A stretch of DNA of 26,202 nucleotides from CAWBJP01 sp044867425 (lineage in GTDB: Bacteria; Actinomycetota; Acidimicrobiia; IMCC26256; BP-133). Shown one piece after another: positions 1-7,412 of the stretch (position 1 is its first letter; each line of letters begins with the position of its first letter). The stretch covers positions 1 through 26,202 of the forward strand of contig JBIOUX010000060.1 in assembly GCA_044867425.1 (NCBI GenBank). Reading direction: 5' to 3'. The notes under the pieces are model-generated. The model was given only the letters and a program-made list of their open reading frames with translations, did no database searches and was not told where the DNA came from. The position numbers were made by a program, and so were the translations under genes.

Positions 1-1092
1 TCCAAGCACGTCCTCGACCGCTGGATCCGCTCCCGGCTGGCGGCCACCACCGAAGCCATCACCGCCGCCCTGGAGGGTTACGACACCTTGGGGGCGGCGG
101 GGACGCTGGAGGCCTTCGTCGACGACCTGTCCAACTGGTACGTGCGCCGTTCCCGTCCCCGCTTCTGGAAGGCCAAGGACGAAGCCGCCTTCGCCACCCT
201 CCACCACTGCCTGCTCACGGTCTCCCACCTGCTGGCGCCGTTCTGCCCGTTCCTGGCCGACGAGATCCACCGGGTGCTGGCGCGCGAGGGGTCAGAGGAA
301 TCGGTGCATCTGGAGGACTGGCCCGTGGTCGAGGCGGGTGCCGCCGATCCCGCCCTGGAAGCGGAGATGGCGCTGGCCCGCCGGCTGGTGGCCCTGGGCC
401 GGGCCGCCCGGGGCGACGCCCGGCTGAAGGTGCGCCAGCCGCTGCGGAGGGCACTGATCGTGGTCCCCGGCGGGGAGAGCCTCTCGGGCGAGGCGGCGGC
501 CCAGGTGGCCGAGGAGCTCAACGTCAAGAAGCTCGAGGTGGTGAGCAGCCTCGAAGGTCTCATCCGCTACTCGGTGGTCCCCAACTTCCGGGCCCTGGGT
601 CCGCGCCTCGGCCCCCGCCTGCCGGCGGTGAAGGCGGCCCTGGCCGAGGCCGATGGCGCCGGGGTGCGCCGGACCCTGGACCAGGCGGGTCGCTATGTGC
701 TCGACATCGACGGGGAGGCGGTCGAGCTCGGCCCCGCCGACGTCGAGGTCCGGGCCACCGAGCACGAGGAGCTGGCCCTGGCCCAGGACGGCCCCTATGC
801 CGTCGCCCTGGACCTGGCGCTCGACGACGACCTGCGCCTCGAGGGTCTGGCCCGGGAGCTGGCCCGGGCGCTCAACGACCACCGCAAGGCCATCGGCCTG
901 GCCATCGCCGAGCGCATCACCGTGGTCCTGTCGGCCACCGGGCCCGTGGCCCAGGCCGCCCAGCGCCACGGCGAGTGGATCGCGGGCGAGGTGCTGGCCG
1001 TGGAGTGGCAGGTGACCGAAGCCGACGGGCTGTCGGGGACGGTCCTCGACGTCGACGGCTCACCCGTGGAAGTGGCCATGGAGCGGGCCTGA
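1..1092 (+). CDS. ileS: Isoleucyl-tRNA synthetase, C-terminal part (5' truncated by window edge)
   Basis: Class I aminoacyl-tRNA synthetase that charges tRNA-Ile in the cytoplasm. The frame is open from base 1 and gives 363 residues, roughly the last third of a protein that is usually about 1040 residues in the long, eukaryote-like form found in actinobacteria. The catalytic HIGH and KMSKS parts lie outside the window. Visible here is the anticodon-binding helical domain, with LDRWIRSRL at residues 5-13 and the characteristic WYVRRSRPRFW at 46-56. It is followed by the family's RQPLRRALIVVPG stretch, ELNVKKLEVV, and a C-terminal domain reaching the stop. The first in-frame ATG (base 88) is internal and is not the start. 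The gene converges on the minus-strand gene beginning at 1094 with a single base between stops. The family call is firm; the long-form subtype is inferred from the C-terminal extension. Confidence 0.95.
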   Translation, partial: SKHVLDRWIRSRLAATTEAITAALEGYDTLGAAGTLEAFVDDLSNWYVRRSRPRFWKAKDEAAFATLHHCLLTVSHLLAPFCPFLADEIHRVLAREGSEESVHLEDWPVVEAGAADPALEAEMALARRLVALGRAARGDARLKVRQPLRRALIVVPGGESLSGEAAAQVAEELNVKKLEVVSSLEGLIRYSVVPNFRALGPRLGPRLPAVKAALAEADGAGVRRTLDQAGRYVLDIDGEAVELGPADVEVRATEHEELALAQDGPYAVALDLALDDDLRLEGLARELARALNDHRKAIGLAIAERITVVLSATGPVAQAAQRHGEWIAGEVLAVEWQVTEADGLSGTVLDVDGSPVEVAMERA

Positions 1093-1093
1093 T

Positions 1094-2125
1094 TCAGCGG
1101 TAGCGGGCCAGGACGCTCTCGATGCGCGACAGGACGCCGGCCCGGGCCTTGTGGCGCTTCTCGTAGGCCCGCACCGCCTTGAGCTCGTCGACCGACAGGC
1201 CCGGGATCTGGGCCGTGACCTGGGCGACGGTGAGGCTGTCGTAGTCGGCGATGGGCAGGGCCAGCGCCGCCTTCGACGGCTTGGGCGCCGCCTTGGCGGG
1301 GCGGGAGGCAGGCACGCCGGGACCCTCCCGGGCCAGCAGCACGTCGATGCGCGACAGGACGCTGGTGCGGGCCTTGGTCGCCGCCTCCTCCTCCCGGACC
1401 ATCTTGAGATCCTCGGCGTCCAGTTCGGACAGCAGCGGCAGGATCTCGTTGGCCCGGAGCTCGTCGTAGCGGTCGATGGGGAAGTCCCGGATGACCTCGA
1501 TCTCGTCGTAGGCGACGTCGCTGCCCGCATCCAGGGGAAAGTCGGAGGCCGACCAGTCGGTACCGCCTCCGGCCCACTCCGGCTCCGGCTCGGCCCACCC
1601 CGACGCCTCCTCTTCCGCCTCCTCCGCTTCTTCCTCCTCATCGGCCGGGGCCCACTCGCCGGCCTCCGCTTCCAGGAGCGCGTCGACCCGGGCCAGGACC
1701 CAGGGATGCGCCCGGCCGGACGCCTCGCGCTGGCGGACCATCTCCAGCTCCGCCGGATCCAGGTCACCCAGGAGGGGGAGCACCTCCACCACTTCCAGGC
1801 GGTCGTAGTCGGGGATGGGGAAGGGCTTCCCGGCGGCCCGGCCCACTTCGGCGGCCCGGGCCCCGGCTCCCAGCGGTCCCCGGCTGACGTCGGGCACGGC
1901 CTCGGCGTCGGGGGAGATCGTGTCGACGCTTCCCGTGGGCGCCACCGGTTCCGCCTCACTGACAGGACGGGGCCGGCTCCGCAGCACGGCGATGACCAGC
2001 ACCAGACCGGCCAGGGCCGAGCAGCCGATGGACACGAAGATGAGCGGGAGATCCTTGGTGAGGAAGAGGCCTGACAGCAGGAAGATCGTGGCCACGACCA
2101 CCAACAGGAAGCTCACCAGGAGCAC
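1094..2125 (-). CDS. Membrane-anchored protein with three ~50-residue repeats, function unknown
   Basis: A 343-residue protein with a GTG start; a purine-rich stretch (GGACGGTGG) lies just upstream. Two hydrophobic segments (about 3-22 and 26-48) separated by KDLP suggest a hairpin membrane anchor, leaving the rest cytoplasmic or exposed. Three copies of one module follow, near residues 101-152, 215-266 and 290-342. Each has the pattern (L/F)PI.DYD.L, a helix ending in LxxLD..EL..VR..E, then R..VLSRID.LL. Linkers are acidic (a Glu run near 163-173), Pro/Ala-rich, or basic. I recall similar PI.DYD.L modules in uncharacterised actinobacterial proteins but cannot name the family. It is the last gene of the minus-strand run, 67 bases after divIVA, so a role in polar growth or division is possible by context only. 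Codon use matches its neighbours. Confidence 0.85.
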   Translation of the reverse strand: MLLVSFLLVVVATIFLLSGLFLTKDLPLIFVSIGCSALAGLVLVIAVLRSRPRPVSEAEPVAPTGSVDTISPDAEAVPDVSRGPLGAGARAAEVGRAAGKPFPIPDYDRLEVVEVLPLLGDLDPAELEMVRQREASGRAHPWVLARVDALLEAEAGEWAPADEEEEAEEAEEEASGWAEPEPEWAGGGTDWSASDFPLDAGSDVAYDEIEVIRDFPIDRYDELRANEILPLLSELDAEDLKMVREEEAATKARTSVLSRIDVLLAREGPGVPASRPAKAAPKPSKAALALPIADYDSLTVAQVTAQIPGLSVDELKAVRAYEKRHKARAGVLSRIESVLARYR

Positions 2126-2192
2126 GGGTCCACCGTCCTAGTACTCGCCCTTGACGCCGCGAAATCGTAGCCGTGGGGCCGACCGCACGCCG

Positions 2193-2987
2193 TCAGGTTC
2201 GGCGGCGGACGGCGGGCCCCGGTCGCCCGTTGTCGGCGACCTCGTCCTCGATGACCAGCAGGGCCTCGGTGGGCGGGCCACCCTCGCCATCGGCGCCGTT
2301 GCCGTTTCCGTTGCCGTTGCCGTGACCGGCCTTGGTGGCATCGCCGGTGGGAACGGAGGCGTTCTCCACCGCCGGCGCCTCCGGCGTGGCCTCGGGCTCG
2401 GGAATGACCGTTTCGGCAACCTCTTCCGCGCCGGCCAGGTCGATCTCGTGCAGCTCCGGCCGCTGCGGCGCCGGCAGTTGGGCCCGGCGTTCGAGCTCCT
2501 CCAGCTCCCGCTCGAGCACGGCCCGCAGCCGGCCGCGGTAGTCGGCCTGCACCCGCTCGAGGGCGTCGATGTCGACGGTGAGCATGTCGCGCCGGGCCGA
2601 GAGCTCGGACACGATCGCCTCGTACTTCTGCCGCTGCGCCTCACCCTGGGCCCGGGACTGCTCCTCGGCTTCGGTGGTCATGGTGAGGGCGCGGTCCTCC
2701 GCCTCCTCCACCAGCTGGCGGGCCTTCTCGTGGGCGGAGGTGATGGTCTCGTCGGCGGTGCGCTGGGCCAGGAGCAGCGTCTGGCGCAGCACGCTCTCCA
2801 TCTCCCGCCCGTTGGCCGCCTCCTGCTCCACCTGGCCGATGCGCTCCTGCAGCAGCCGGATGCGTTCGTGCATCCGCTCCAGCGTCACGGCGGCGCGCTC
2901 CAGCAGCTCTTCCACCTCGTCGGGCCGGTAGCCGCGGAAGGCCTCCCGCAGCTCGGCGTTGCGGAGATCGTGCGGCGTCACGTCCAT
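2193..2987 (-). CDS. divIVA: DivIVA/Wag31-family polar growth and cell-division protein
   Basis: Coiled-coil scaffold that binds negatively curved membrane and, in actinobacteria, directs polar wall growth and septum placement. The 264-residue product opens with MDVTPHDLRNAELREAFRGY and RPDEVEELLERA (residues 1-32), the diagnostic DivIVA N-terminal membrane-binding domain. A long charged heptad-rich region (about 33-170) is predicted coiled coil. The tail is Pro/Glu-rich and then contains GHGNGNGNGNG (221-231), encoded by a short GC-rich hexamer-like repeat. The ATG at 2987 is preceded by AGGATCGG, about 8 bases upstream. It lies downstream of sepF and yggT, as in other actinobacteria. The 134-base gap before it (2988-3121) holds two strong hairpins and could contain its own promoter, though I see no convincing -35/-10 pair. 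Confidence 0.95.
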   Translation of the reverse strand: MDVTPHDLRNAELREAFRGYRPDEVEELLERAAVTLERMHERIRLLQERIGQVEQEAANGREMESVLRQTLLLAQRTADETITSAHEKARQLVEEAEDRALTMTTEAEEQSRAQGEAQRQKYEAIVSELSARRDMLTVDIDALERVQADYRGRLRAVLERELEELERRAQLPAPQRPELHEIDLAGAEEVAETVIPEPEATPEAPAVENASVPTGDATKAGHGNGNGNGNGADGEGGPPTEALLVIEDEVADNGRPGPAVRRRT

Positions 2988-3045
2988 AAACCCGATCCTA
3001 ACGACGGAGCGTCAGGAACTGGTGGACCCTCAGTGTTCATTTCCC

Positions 3046-3099
3046 GGCCGGGGCCCCAACCCCGGCCTCCTCCAGAGCATGGGGGCCCCTGCCCCATGC
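3046..3099. repeat. Two adjacent GC-rich hairpins in the yggT-divIVA gap
   Basis: GGCCGGGG (3046-3053) pairs with CCCCGGCC (3060-3067) around a six-base loop. GCATGGGG (3077-3084) pairs with CCCCATGC (3092-3099) around a seven-base loop. The second has the core TGGGGGCCCCTNNCCCA, also seen at 9830-9852 and 19466-19488 with different but still paired flanks. There is no T-run on either side, so these are not classical intrinsic terminators. They may belong to a dispersed hairpin family, or act as an mRNA processing or stability signal between yggT and divIVA. Confidence 0.7.
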
Positions 3100-3121
3100 C
3101 TGGCCGTACCTCCGACGTGCG

Positions 3122-3388
3122 TCAGAAGAGGCCGACGCGCCCGCAGTGGAGCACGGGGCCCTGGATGATCTGGATGCCGATGAACGCCACCAGGGGCGAC
3201 AGGTCGAACATGCCCAGGGGCGGGATCACCCGGCGCAGCGGGCCCAGGACGGGCTCGGTCAACTCGAAGAGGATGGAAGAGATGGAGGCCATGGTGGTAC
3301 CGGGCTGCACCGGGAACCACGACAGGATGATCCTCCCGATGAGGACGAGAAAGTAGATCTGAAGGAGCGCGCAGAGAATCGGCTTCAA
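3122..3388 (-). CDS. yggT: YggT-family integral membrane protein
   Basis: Small 88-residue membrane protein of the YggT family, commonly found beside sepF or divIVA; its biochemical role is not established. Two hydrophobic segments (about 3-25 and 63-80) flank a conserved loop. Recognisable family sequence includes ILSWFPVQPG (residues 22-31) and the LTEPVLGPLRRVIPPLGMFDLSPLVAF stretch split across 43-69, with its P-x-RR-x-IPP signature. The start is TTG at 3388, chosen because AGGAG lies six bases upstream and the protein then has the usual family length. It begins 12 bases after the sepF stop, so it is probably co-transcribed with sepF. The family is clear; the function is not. Confidence 0.92.
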   Translation of the reverse strand: MKPILCALLQIYFLVLIGRIILSWFPVQPGTTMASISSILFELTEPVLGPLRRVIPPLGMFDLSPLVAFIGIQIIQGPVLHCGRVGLF

Positions 3389-3400
3389 TCCGGGCTCCTG

Positions 3401-3850
3401 TCAGGCGCGGTACAGGCCCCGGGCCTGGAGGCGTTCCTTCTCCTCCTGGGAGACCTCGACGTTGGACGGGGTGAGGAGGAAGACCTGGTCCGCCACCCGG
3501 GACATGGAACCTCCAAGGGCGTAGGCGAGACCCGAGGAGAAGTCGATGAGGCGGCGCTGCAGGTCGCGCTCGAGGCCCTGGAGATTGAGGATCACGGGCT
3601 GGTTGGCCTTCAGCCGGTCTCCCACTTCCTGGGCGTCGTTGAACCCTCGGGGTTCGACCACGTGCACCCGGGCGGCCTGCGAGGAGGGCATGGTGCGTAC
3701 CACGCTAGGCCGCGGCGGGCTCGGATTCTCCTCGCGGGGCAGGGGGCGGACATTGGGCGCGGGTTCGGCGGCCCGCGCCGCCGGCTCCTCCTCGCCCTCG
3801 GGCTCGTCGACGAGGCCCAGGTAGACCATTGCCCGTCGCCACATAGACAT
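3401..3850 (-). CDS. sepF: Cell division protein SepF
   Basis: Cytoplasmic membrane-associated partner of FtsZ. It anchors and bundles Z-ring filaments, replacing FtsA, which is missing from this cluster. The 149-residue product has the expected parts: a short N-terminal amphipathic segment (MSMWRRAMVYLGLVDE), an acidic and proline-rich linker (about 17-58), and the globular SepF core from about residue 60. The core contains VHVVEPRGFNDAQEVGDRL, PVILNLQGL and RRLIDFSSGLAYALGGSM. ATG at 3850 is taken as the start because GAGGAGG lies eight bases upstream; a second ATG two codons in cannot be excluded. The 28-base gap to yggS has no obvious promoter, supporting one operon with pgeF and yggS. 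Confidence 0.97.
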   Translation of the reverse strand: MSMWRRAMVYLGLVDEPEGEEEPAARAAEPAPNVRPLPREENPSPPRPSVVRTMPSSQAARVHVVEPRGFNDAQEVGDRLKANQPVILNLQGLERDLQRRLIDFSSGLAYALGGSMSRVADQVFLLTPSNVEVSQEEKERLQARGLYRA

Positions 3851-3878
3851 CGACCTGCCTCCTCGGAGCTACCGGTGC

Positions 3879-4544
3879 CTATCGTGACACGCCCGGCGGC
3901 GCCGGACGTGGACCGAACAGGGCCCGCCCGAGGCGGACCATGGTGGCGCCCTCCTCCACCGCCACCTCGAAATCGTCGCTCATCCCCATGGACAGCTCGT
4001 CCAGGTCCAGGTTCCCGGCCAGCTCCCGGAGGGCGGCGAAGGCGGGCCGGGGATCACGGCCCTGGGCGGGGACGGTCATGAGCCCCTCGACCGACAACCC
4101 CTGCGCCCGCAGGGAATCGACCAGGGCGGGAGTGCCGGCGGGACTGCATCCGCCCTTCTGCGGCTCCTGCGAGGTGTTCACCTCCACCAGCACCCGCCCC
4201 CCGGGCTGACGGCGGGCGATGGCGGCTCCGGCCTCGGGACGATCCACCGACTGCCACAGCGCCACGTGGGGGGCGAGGGCGGCAACCTTGTTGCGCTGGA
4301 GTCGACCGACGAAGTGCCATTCGGGCCCGTAGGGGACGAGGTCGGAGACCTTGGCGAGCAGCTCCTGGGCCCGGCTCTCCCCCAGGGCGCCCACGCCGGC
4401 GATGAGCACCTCTTCGATGCGCTCGGAAGCCACCCCCTTGGTGACGGCCACCAGGCGCACCGCGTCCTCGCCCCGCCCCGAGCGCCGCGCGGCAGCAGCC
4501 AACCGCCCCCGCACCTCCTCGAGGCGATCGGCGACCACGATCAC
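3879..4544 (-). CDS. yggS: YggS/PLPBP pyridoxal-phosphate homeostasis protein
   Basis: PLP-binding protein with an alanine-racemase-like single-barrel fold and no known enzymatic reaction, involved in vitamin B6 and amino-acid homeostasis. The 221-residue product carries the PLP lysine at K36 in LVAVTKGV, then WHFVGRLQRNKV, VLVEVNTSQEPQKGG, GLMTVPA, LSMGMSDDFEVAVEEGATMVRLGRALFG (phosphate-binding and C-terminal signature). The start is GTG at 4544, whose GTGA overlaps the TGA of pgeF. A longer open frame runs upstream, but that part is only a shadow of pgeF, and family length (about 220-230) supports the short form. The C-terminal codons read as a degraded form of the GC palindrome seen at other gene ends here, a weak resemblance. 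Confidence 0.95.
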   Translation of the reverse strand: MIVVADRLEEVRGRLAAAARRSGRGEDAVRLVAVTKGVASERIEEVLIAGVGALGESRAQELLAKVSDLVPYGPEWHFVGRLQRNKVAALAPHVALWQSVDRPEAGAAIARRQPGGRVLVEVNTSQEPQKGGCSPAGTPALVDSLRAQGLSVEGLMTVPAQGRDPRPAFAALRELAGNLDLDELSMGMSDDFEVAVEEGATMVRLGRALFGPRPAPPGVSR

Positions 4545-5272
4545 GGCGCGGCCGCCACGAGCATCGCCTGCAGGCCGGTGCGGCCGTCCCGACGGTGGGA
4601 GAAGTACCGGGGGGAACAGGCGGTGCACACCTCGAGGTCGGTGATCTCGGTGACCCCGGCCCGGGACAGGGCGATCCGGACGGCGGCGGGTACGTCGAGG
4701 GCGAGCGCCCCGGCCCTGGTGCGGCTCTCGACCTCGTCGCCGAGACGATCCGCCACCAGCTTCAGGTCGCCGGGCGAGAACTCGTAGCAGCACGGGTGGA
4801 TGCAGGGCCCGAGCACCGCCGCCGGGAAACGACCGGCCAGCTCCGCCACCCGGCCGACGGCCGCCTCCACCACGCCGGCGGCGAGCCCCCGCCAGCCGGC
4901 GTGGACGGCACCCACCACCCCCGGGCCGACCAGTGCCACCGGCGCGCAGTCGGCGGTGAGGATGGCGAGTACCGCATCGGGCTGTGTGCTGACCGCCGCG
5001 TCCGCCTGCGGCAGGAGGTCCGGCGCCGCCGATCCGGTGACGTGGACCTCAGCTCCGTGGACCTGGTGCAGGCAGGTCCAGGCGTCGGTATCGGTGGCCG
5101 GGCCGCCCAGGCCGGCACCGATCCGGCGGCGGTTCTCGGCCACGGCAGCGGGGTCGTCACCCCGGCCGTAGCCGGCGTTGGCGGAATCGAAAGGTGGGGC
5201 CGAGACCCCTCCGGTGCGGTCACTGAAGAGGATCTCGGCCCCGGGAAGGGACAGACGAGCCCAGCCGGGCAC
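4541..5272 (-). CDS. pgeF: PgeF/YfiH-type multicopper-fold peptidoglycan editing factor (purine nucleoside phosphorylase family)
   Basis: Member of the YfiH/YlmD family (laccase domain), reported to act on purine nucleosides and, in E. coli, to prevent misincorporation of amino acids into the muropeptide made by MurC. The 243-residue product has the metal ligands in their family positions: H72 in HQVHG, C109 in LTADCAPVAL, H124 in AVHAGWRG. It also has GPCIHPCCYEF (155-165) and the C-terminal ACSPRYFSHRRDGRTGLQAML. The GTG start at 5272 lies 19 bases after the ftsZ stop, with only a weak GGTAGG ahead of it. It overlaps yggS by GTGA. Position directly after ftsZ is typical of Gram-positive dcw clusters. 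Confidence 0.95.
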   Translation of the reverse strand: MPGWARLSLPGAEILFSDRTGGVSAPPFDSANAGYGRGDDPAAVAENRRRIGAGLGGPATDTDAWTCLHQVHGAEVHVTGSAAPDLLPQADAAVSTQPDAVLAILTADCAPVALVGPGVVGAVHAGWRGLAAGVVEAAVGRVAELAGRFPAAVLGPCIHPCCYEFSPGDLKLVADRLGDEVESRTRAGALALDVPAAVRIALSRAGVTEITDLEVCTACSPRYFSHRRDGRTGLQAMLVAAAP

Positions 5273-5291
5273 GGTCGTGGGTACCTACCGA

Positions 5292-6386
5292 TCAGCCACG
5301 CGGGTTGAGGAACGACGGCACGTCGAACTCGTCCTCGGCCACCTCGCCGTCGGGCAACTCGATCTCATCGAGGGTCTCGGTGCTCTCGTCGGAGTAACGC
5401 AGGTCCACCACCCGGCGCTCCCGGCTGCGGTCGCCGTCGAAGCGGTCGAACCCGGCGGCGATGACCGTGACCCGCACCTCGTCGCCCAGGGCGTCGTCGA
5501 TGACGGTGCCGAAGATGATGTTGGCGTCGGGGTGGGCGGCCTGAGCGATCAGCTCACAGGCCTCGTTCACCTCGGATAGGGCGAGGTCGGTGGGCCCCGA
5601 GATGGACAGCAGGATGCCCCGTGCCCCCTCGATCCCGGCTTCGAGCAACGGGGACGACACCGCCGCCCGGGCGGCGTTGGGGCCGCGGCCTTCGCCCGCC
5701 GCCAGGCCGATGCCCATGAGGGCGGACCCGGCGTTGGTCATGATCATCTTCACGTCGGCGAAGTCGGTGTTGATCAGCCCCGGCGTGGTGATGAGGTCGG
5801 TGATCCCCTGCACACCCTGGAGGAGCACCTCGTCCGCCGCCTTGAAGGCGTTGATCAGCGCGGTCTTCTCGTCGATCACCTGCAGCAGGCGGTCGTTGGG
5901 GATGATGATCAGGGTGTCGACCTTCTCCTTCAGGTTGCGGATGCCCTCTTCCGCCTGGATGGACCGCTGGCGGCCCTCGAAGGAGAAGGGCCGAGTGACG
6001 ACCCCCACGGTCAGGGCGCCGAGAGATTTGGCGATCTCGGCCACCACGGGTGCGCCGCCGGTGCCCGTCCCGCCGCCCTTGCCGGCGGTGATGAAGACCA
6101 TGTCGGAGCCCTTGAGCGCCTCTTCGATCTCGTCACGGTGCTCCTCGGCCGCCGCCCGGCCCACCTCGGGGTCGGAGCCGGCGCCGAGGCCCCGGGTGAG
6201 CTGGCGCCCGATGTCCAGCTTGACGTCGGCGTCGCTCATGAGCAGCGCCTGGGCGTCGGTGTTGATCCCGATGAACTCGACACCCTTCAAGCCGGCGTCG
6301 ACCATCCGGTTGACTGCGTTGCATCCTCCGCCGCCGACGCCGACGACCTTGATCACGGCCAGATAGTTCTGAGGAGCGCCCACCAT
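5292..6386 (-). CDS. ftsZ: Cell division GTPase FtsZ
   Basis: Tubulin-like GTPase that forms the Z-ring. The 364-residue form begins MVGAPQNYLAVIKVVGVGGGG, the usual actinobacterial N-terminus. The nucleotide-binding loop GGGTGTGG is at 104-111, preceded by AGK where many FtsZ proteins have AGM or AGE. The T7 loop region reads NTDFADVKMIM. The C-terminal linker is acidic and ends in the conserved peptide DEFDVPSFLNPRG that binds SepF and other partners. An open frame extends 23 codons upstream to a GTG, but ATG at 6386 is chosen because GGAGGGAAGG precedes it by seven bases and the extra residues have no family counterpart. The 183-base region upstream holds hairpins and may carry a dedicated ftsZ promoter. 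Confidence 0.98.
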   Translation of the reverse strand: MVGAPQNYLAVIKVVGVGGGGCNAVNRMVDAGLKGVEFIGINTDAQALLMSDADVKLDIGRQLTRGLGAGSDPEVGRAAAEEHRDEIEEALKGSDMVFITAGKGGGTGTGGAPVVAEIAKSLGALTVGVVTRPFSFEGRQRSIQAEEGIRNLKEKVDTLIIIPNDRLLQVIDEKTALINAFKAADEVLLQGVQGITDLITTPGLINTDFADVKMIMTNAGSALMGIGLAAGEGRGPNAARAAVSSPLLEAGIEGARGILLSISGPTDLALSEVNEACELIAQAAHPDANIIFGTVIDDALGDEVRVTVIAAGFDRFDGDRSRERRVVDLRYSDESTETLDEIELPDGEVAEDEFDVPSFLNPRG

Positions 6387-6569
6387 CGCCAAACCTTCCC
6401 TCCACCTCGAGGCTTCCGCCGAGTTCTCCGCCCCCGCCCAGCCTTCGTATTCCACCGCTTTAAGCTCTAGTTGAGCTTTAGGGATAGAGGATGAACCCTC
6501 TGGTTCCCATTCAGAGAGTAACGGGGGTTCGGAAAGGGCGCAATTGCCGTCAAAAAGGGCGGGTCAGGC
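6387..6569 (-). promoter_or_regulatory. ftsQ-ftsZ intergenic leader with dyad symmetry
   Basis: This is one of the longest non-coding gaps in the cluster and is less GC-rich than its surroundings. AAGCTC (6462-6467) and GAGCTT (6473-6478) form a perfect six-base-pair hairpin with a five-base loop. Next to it, GAACC/GGTTC (6493-6497 with 6502-6506) and CTCTG/CAGAG (6498-6502 with 6512-6516) form mutually exclusive small stems. A TTGACG hexamer reads on the minus strand at 6553-6548, but no good -10 lies 16-18 bases after it. A separate ftsZ promoter or operator is plausible, as ftsZ often has one; I cannot place it. Confidence 0.4.
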
Positions 6570-7412
6570 TCAGTCTCGGGGCTTCGGGTCCGTCGGCACG
6601 CCCGGTTGCGGGCCCGCCGGGGGCCCGGCCGGCAGCACGACCGGGGCGCTGGGGACGCGCACGTCGATGGCCAGCACCGGCCGCGACCCCAGGTGCTCGA
6701 GGAGGGCTCCGAGGGCGCCCACCTTGGCCTCGAGGTGCTCGGGCGGGCCGAAGCGGACGTCCCGGCCGCCCACCCGCAGGGTGACCGACCCGCCTTCCAC
6801 GCCGGCCACGGAAACCTGCCGCTGCAGGGACTCGGTCAGGGCCAGATAGACGGTCAGGGCCGGCCCCGCCGGTACCAGCCATTGTCCGGGCGGGGGGATC
6901 TCGCCCGCTCCGGTCACCTCGGGCAGGTCGGACGGACGGTCGGGGCGGTCGGCCAGTACCCGGCCCGTGTCGTCGAGCAGGGCGGAGCCCCCGGCGGGCC
7001 GGGTGGCGAAAGCCGCCGGCATGCGCTCGGTGAGCCGGATCCGCACCCGGTTGGGGAAGACCCGCTCGACCCGGGCCGAACGCACGAAGGGCAACGCCTC
7101 GACCCGGTGGGCGGTGGCGGTGGTGTCCACCTCGGCCAGCGGGACCCGTTGGAGCGGCCCGGCCGCCTGGGCGGCCTCGGCGGGAGAGACCAGGAACCCG
7201 CCGGCCACGTCGATGTGGTCCACGTCGAAGAGCGCCGAGCGGGAACCGGACCACACCAGGGCGCCCAGGGTGACGACGGCCAGGACGGCGGTGAGGGTCC
7301 GTCCGGCCCGGGATCGGGGCAGGTACTTGGGATTGGGCTTCGGCAGCCGGAAGGCGGGCGCACACTTGAGGACCCGGCCGAGGGACTTTGACACGCCGGC
7401 CATCGGGTTCAT
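6570..7412 (-). CDS. ftsQ: Cell division protein FtsQ
   Basis: Bitopic divisome protein that links FtsL/DivIC-type partners to the wall synthases. The 280-residue product has a basic cytoplasmic N-terminus, one membrane segment (about 39-56), and then a POTRA domain (about 61-130) starting LFDVDHIDVAGG and ending VFPNRVRIRLTERMPAA, the most recognisable FtsQ stretch. A beta domain runs to about 250, and the tail is Pro/Gly-rich (PAGPPAGPQPGVP). ATG at 7412 overlaps the murB stop as ATGA; another ATG is three codons in. It is followed by ftsZ without an intervening ftsA, as in actinobacteria. Confidence 0.93.
   Translation of the reverse strand: MNPMAGVSKSLGRVLKCAPAFRLPKPNPKYLPRSRAGRTLTAVLAVVTLGALVWSGSRSALFDVDHIDVAGGFLVSPAEAAQAAGPLQRVPLAEVDTTATAHRVEALPFVRSARVERVFPNRVRIRLTERMPAAFATRPAGGSALLDDTGRVLADRPDRPSDLPEVTGAGEIPPPGQWLVPAGPALTVYLALTESLQRQVSVAGVEGGSVTLRVGGRDVRFGPPEHLEAKVGALGALLEHLGSRPVLAIDVRVPSAPVVLPAGPPAGPQPGVPTDPKPRD

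Noticed and set aside
2151..3356. Long plus-strand open frame antisense to divIVA and yggT
   Set aside because: Its composition is a His/Gly/Arg/Leu shadow typical of very GC-rich DNA, and the opposite strand has clear DivIVA and YggT homology.
6387..6455. N-terminal 23-codon extension of FtsZ
   Set aside because: The family N-terminus starts at ATG 6386 with a good ribosome-binding site; the extension is leader DNA that happens to be open.
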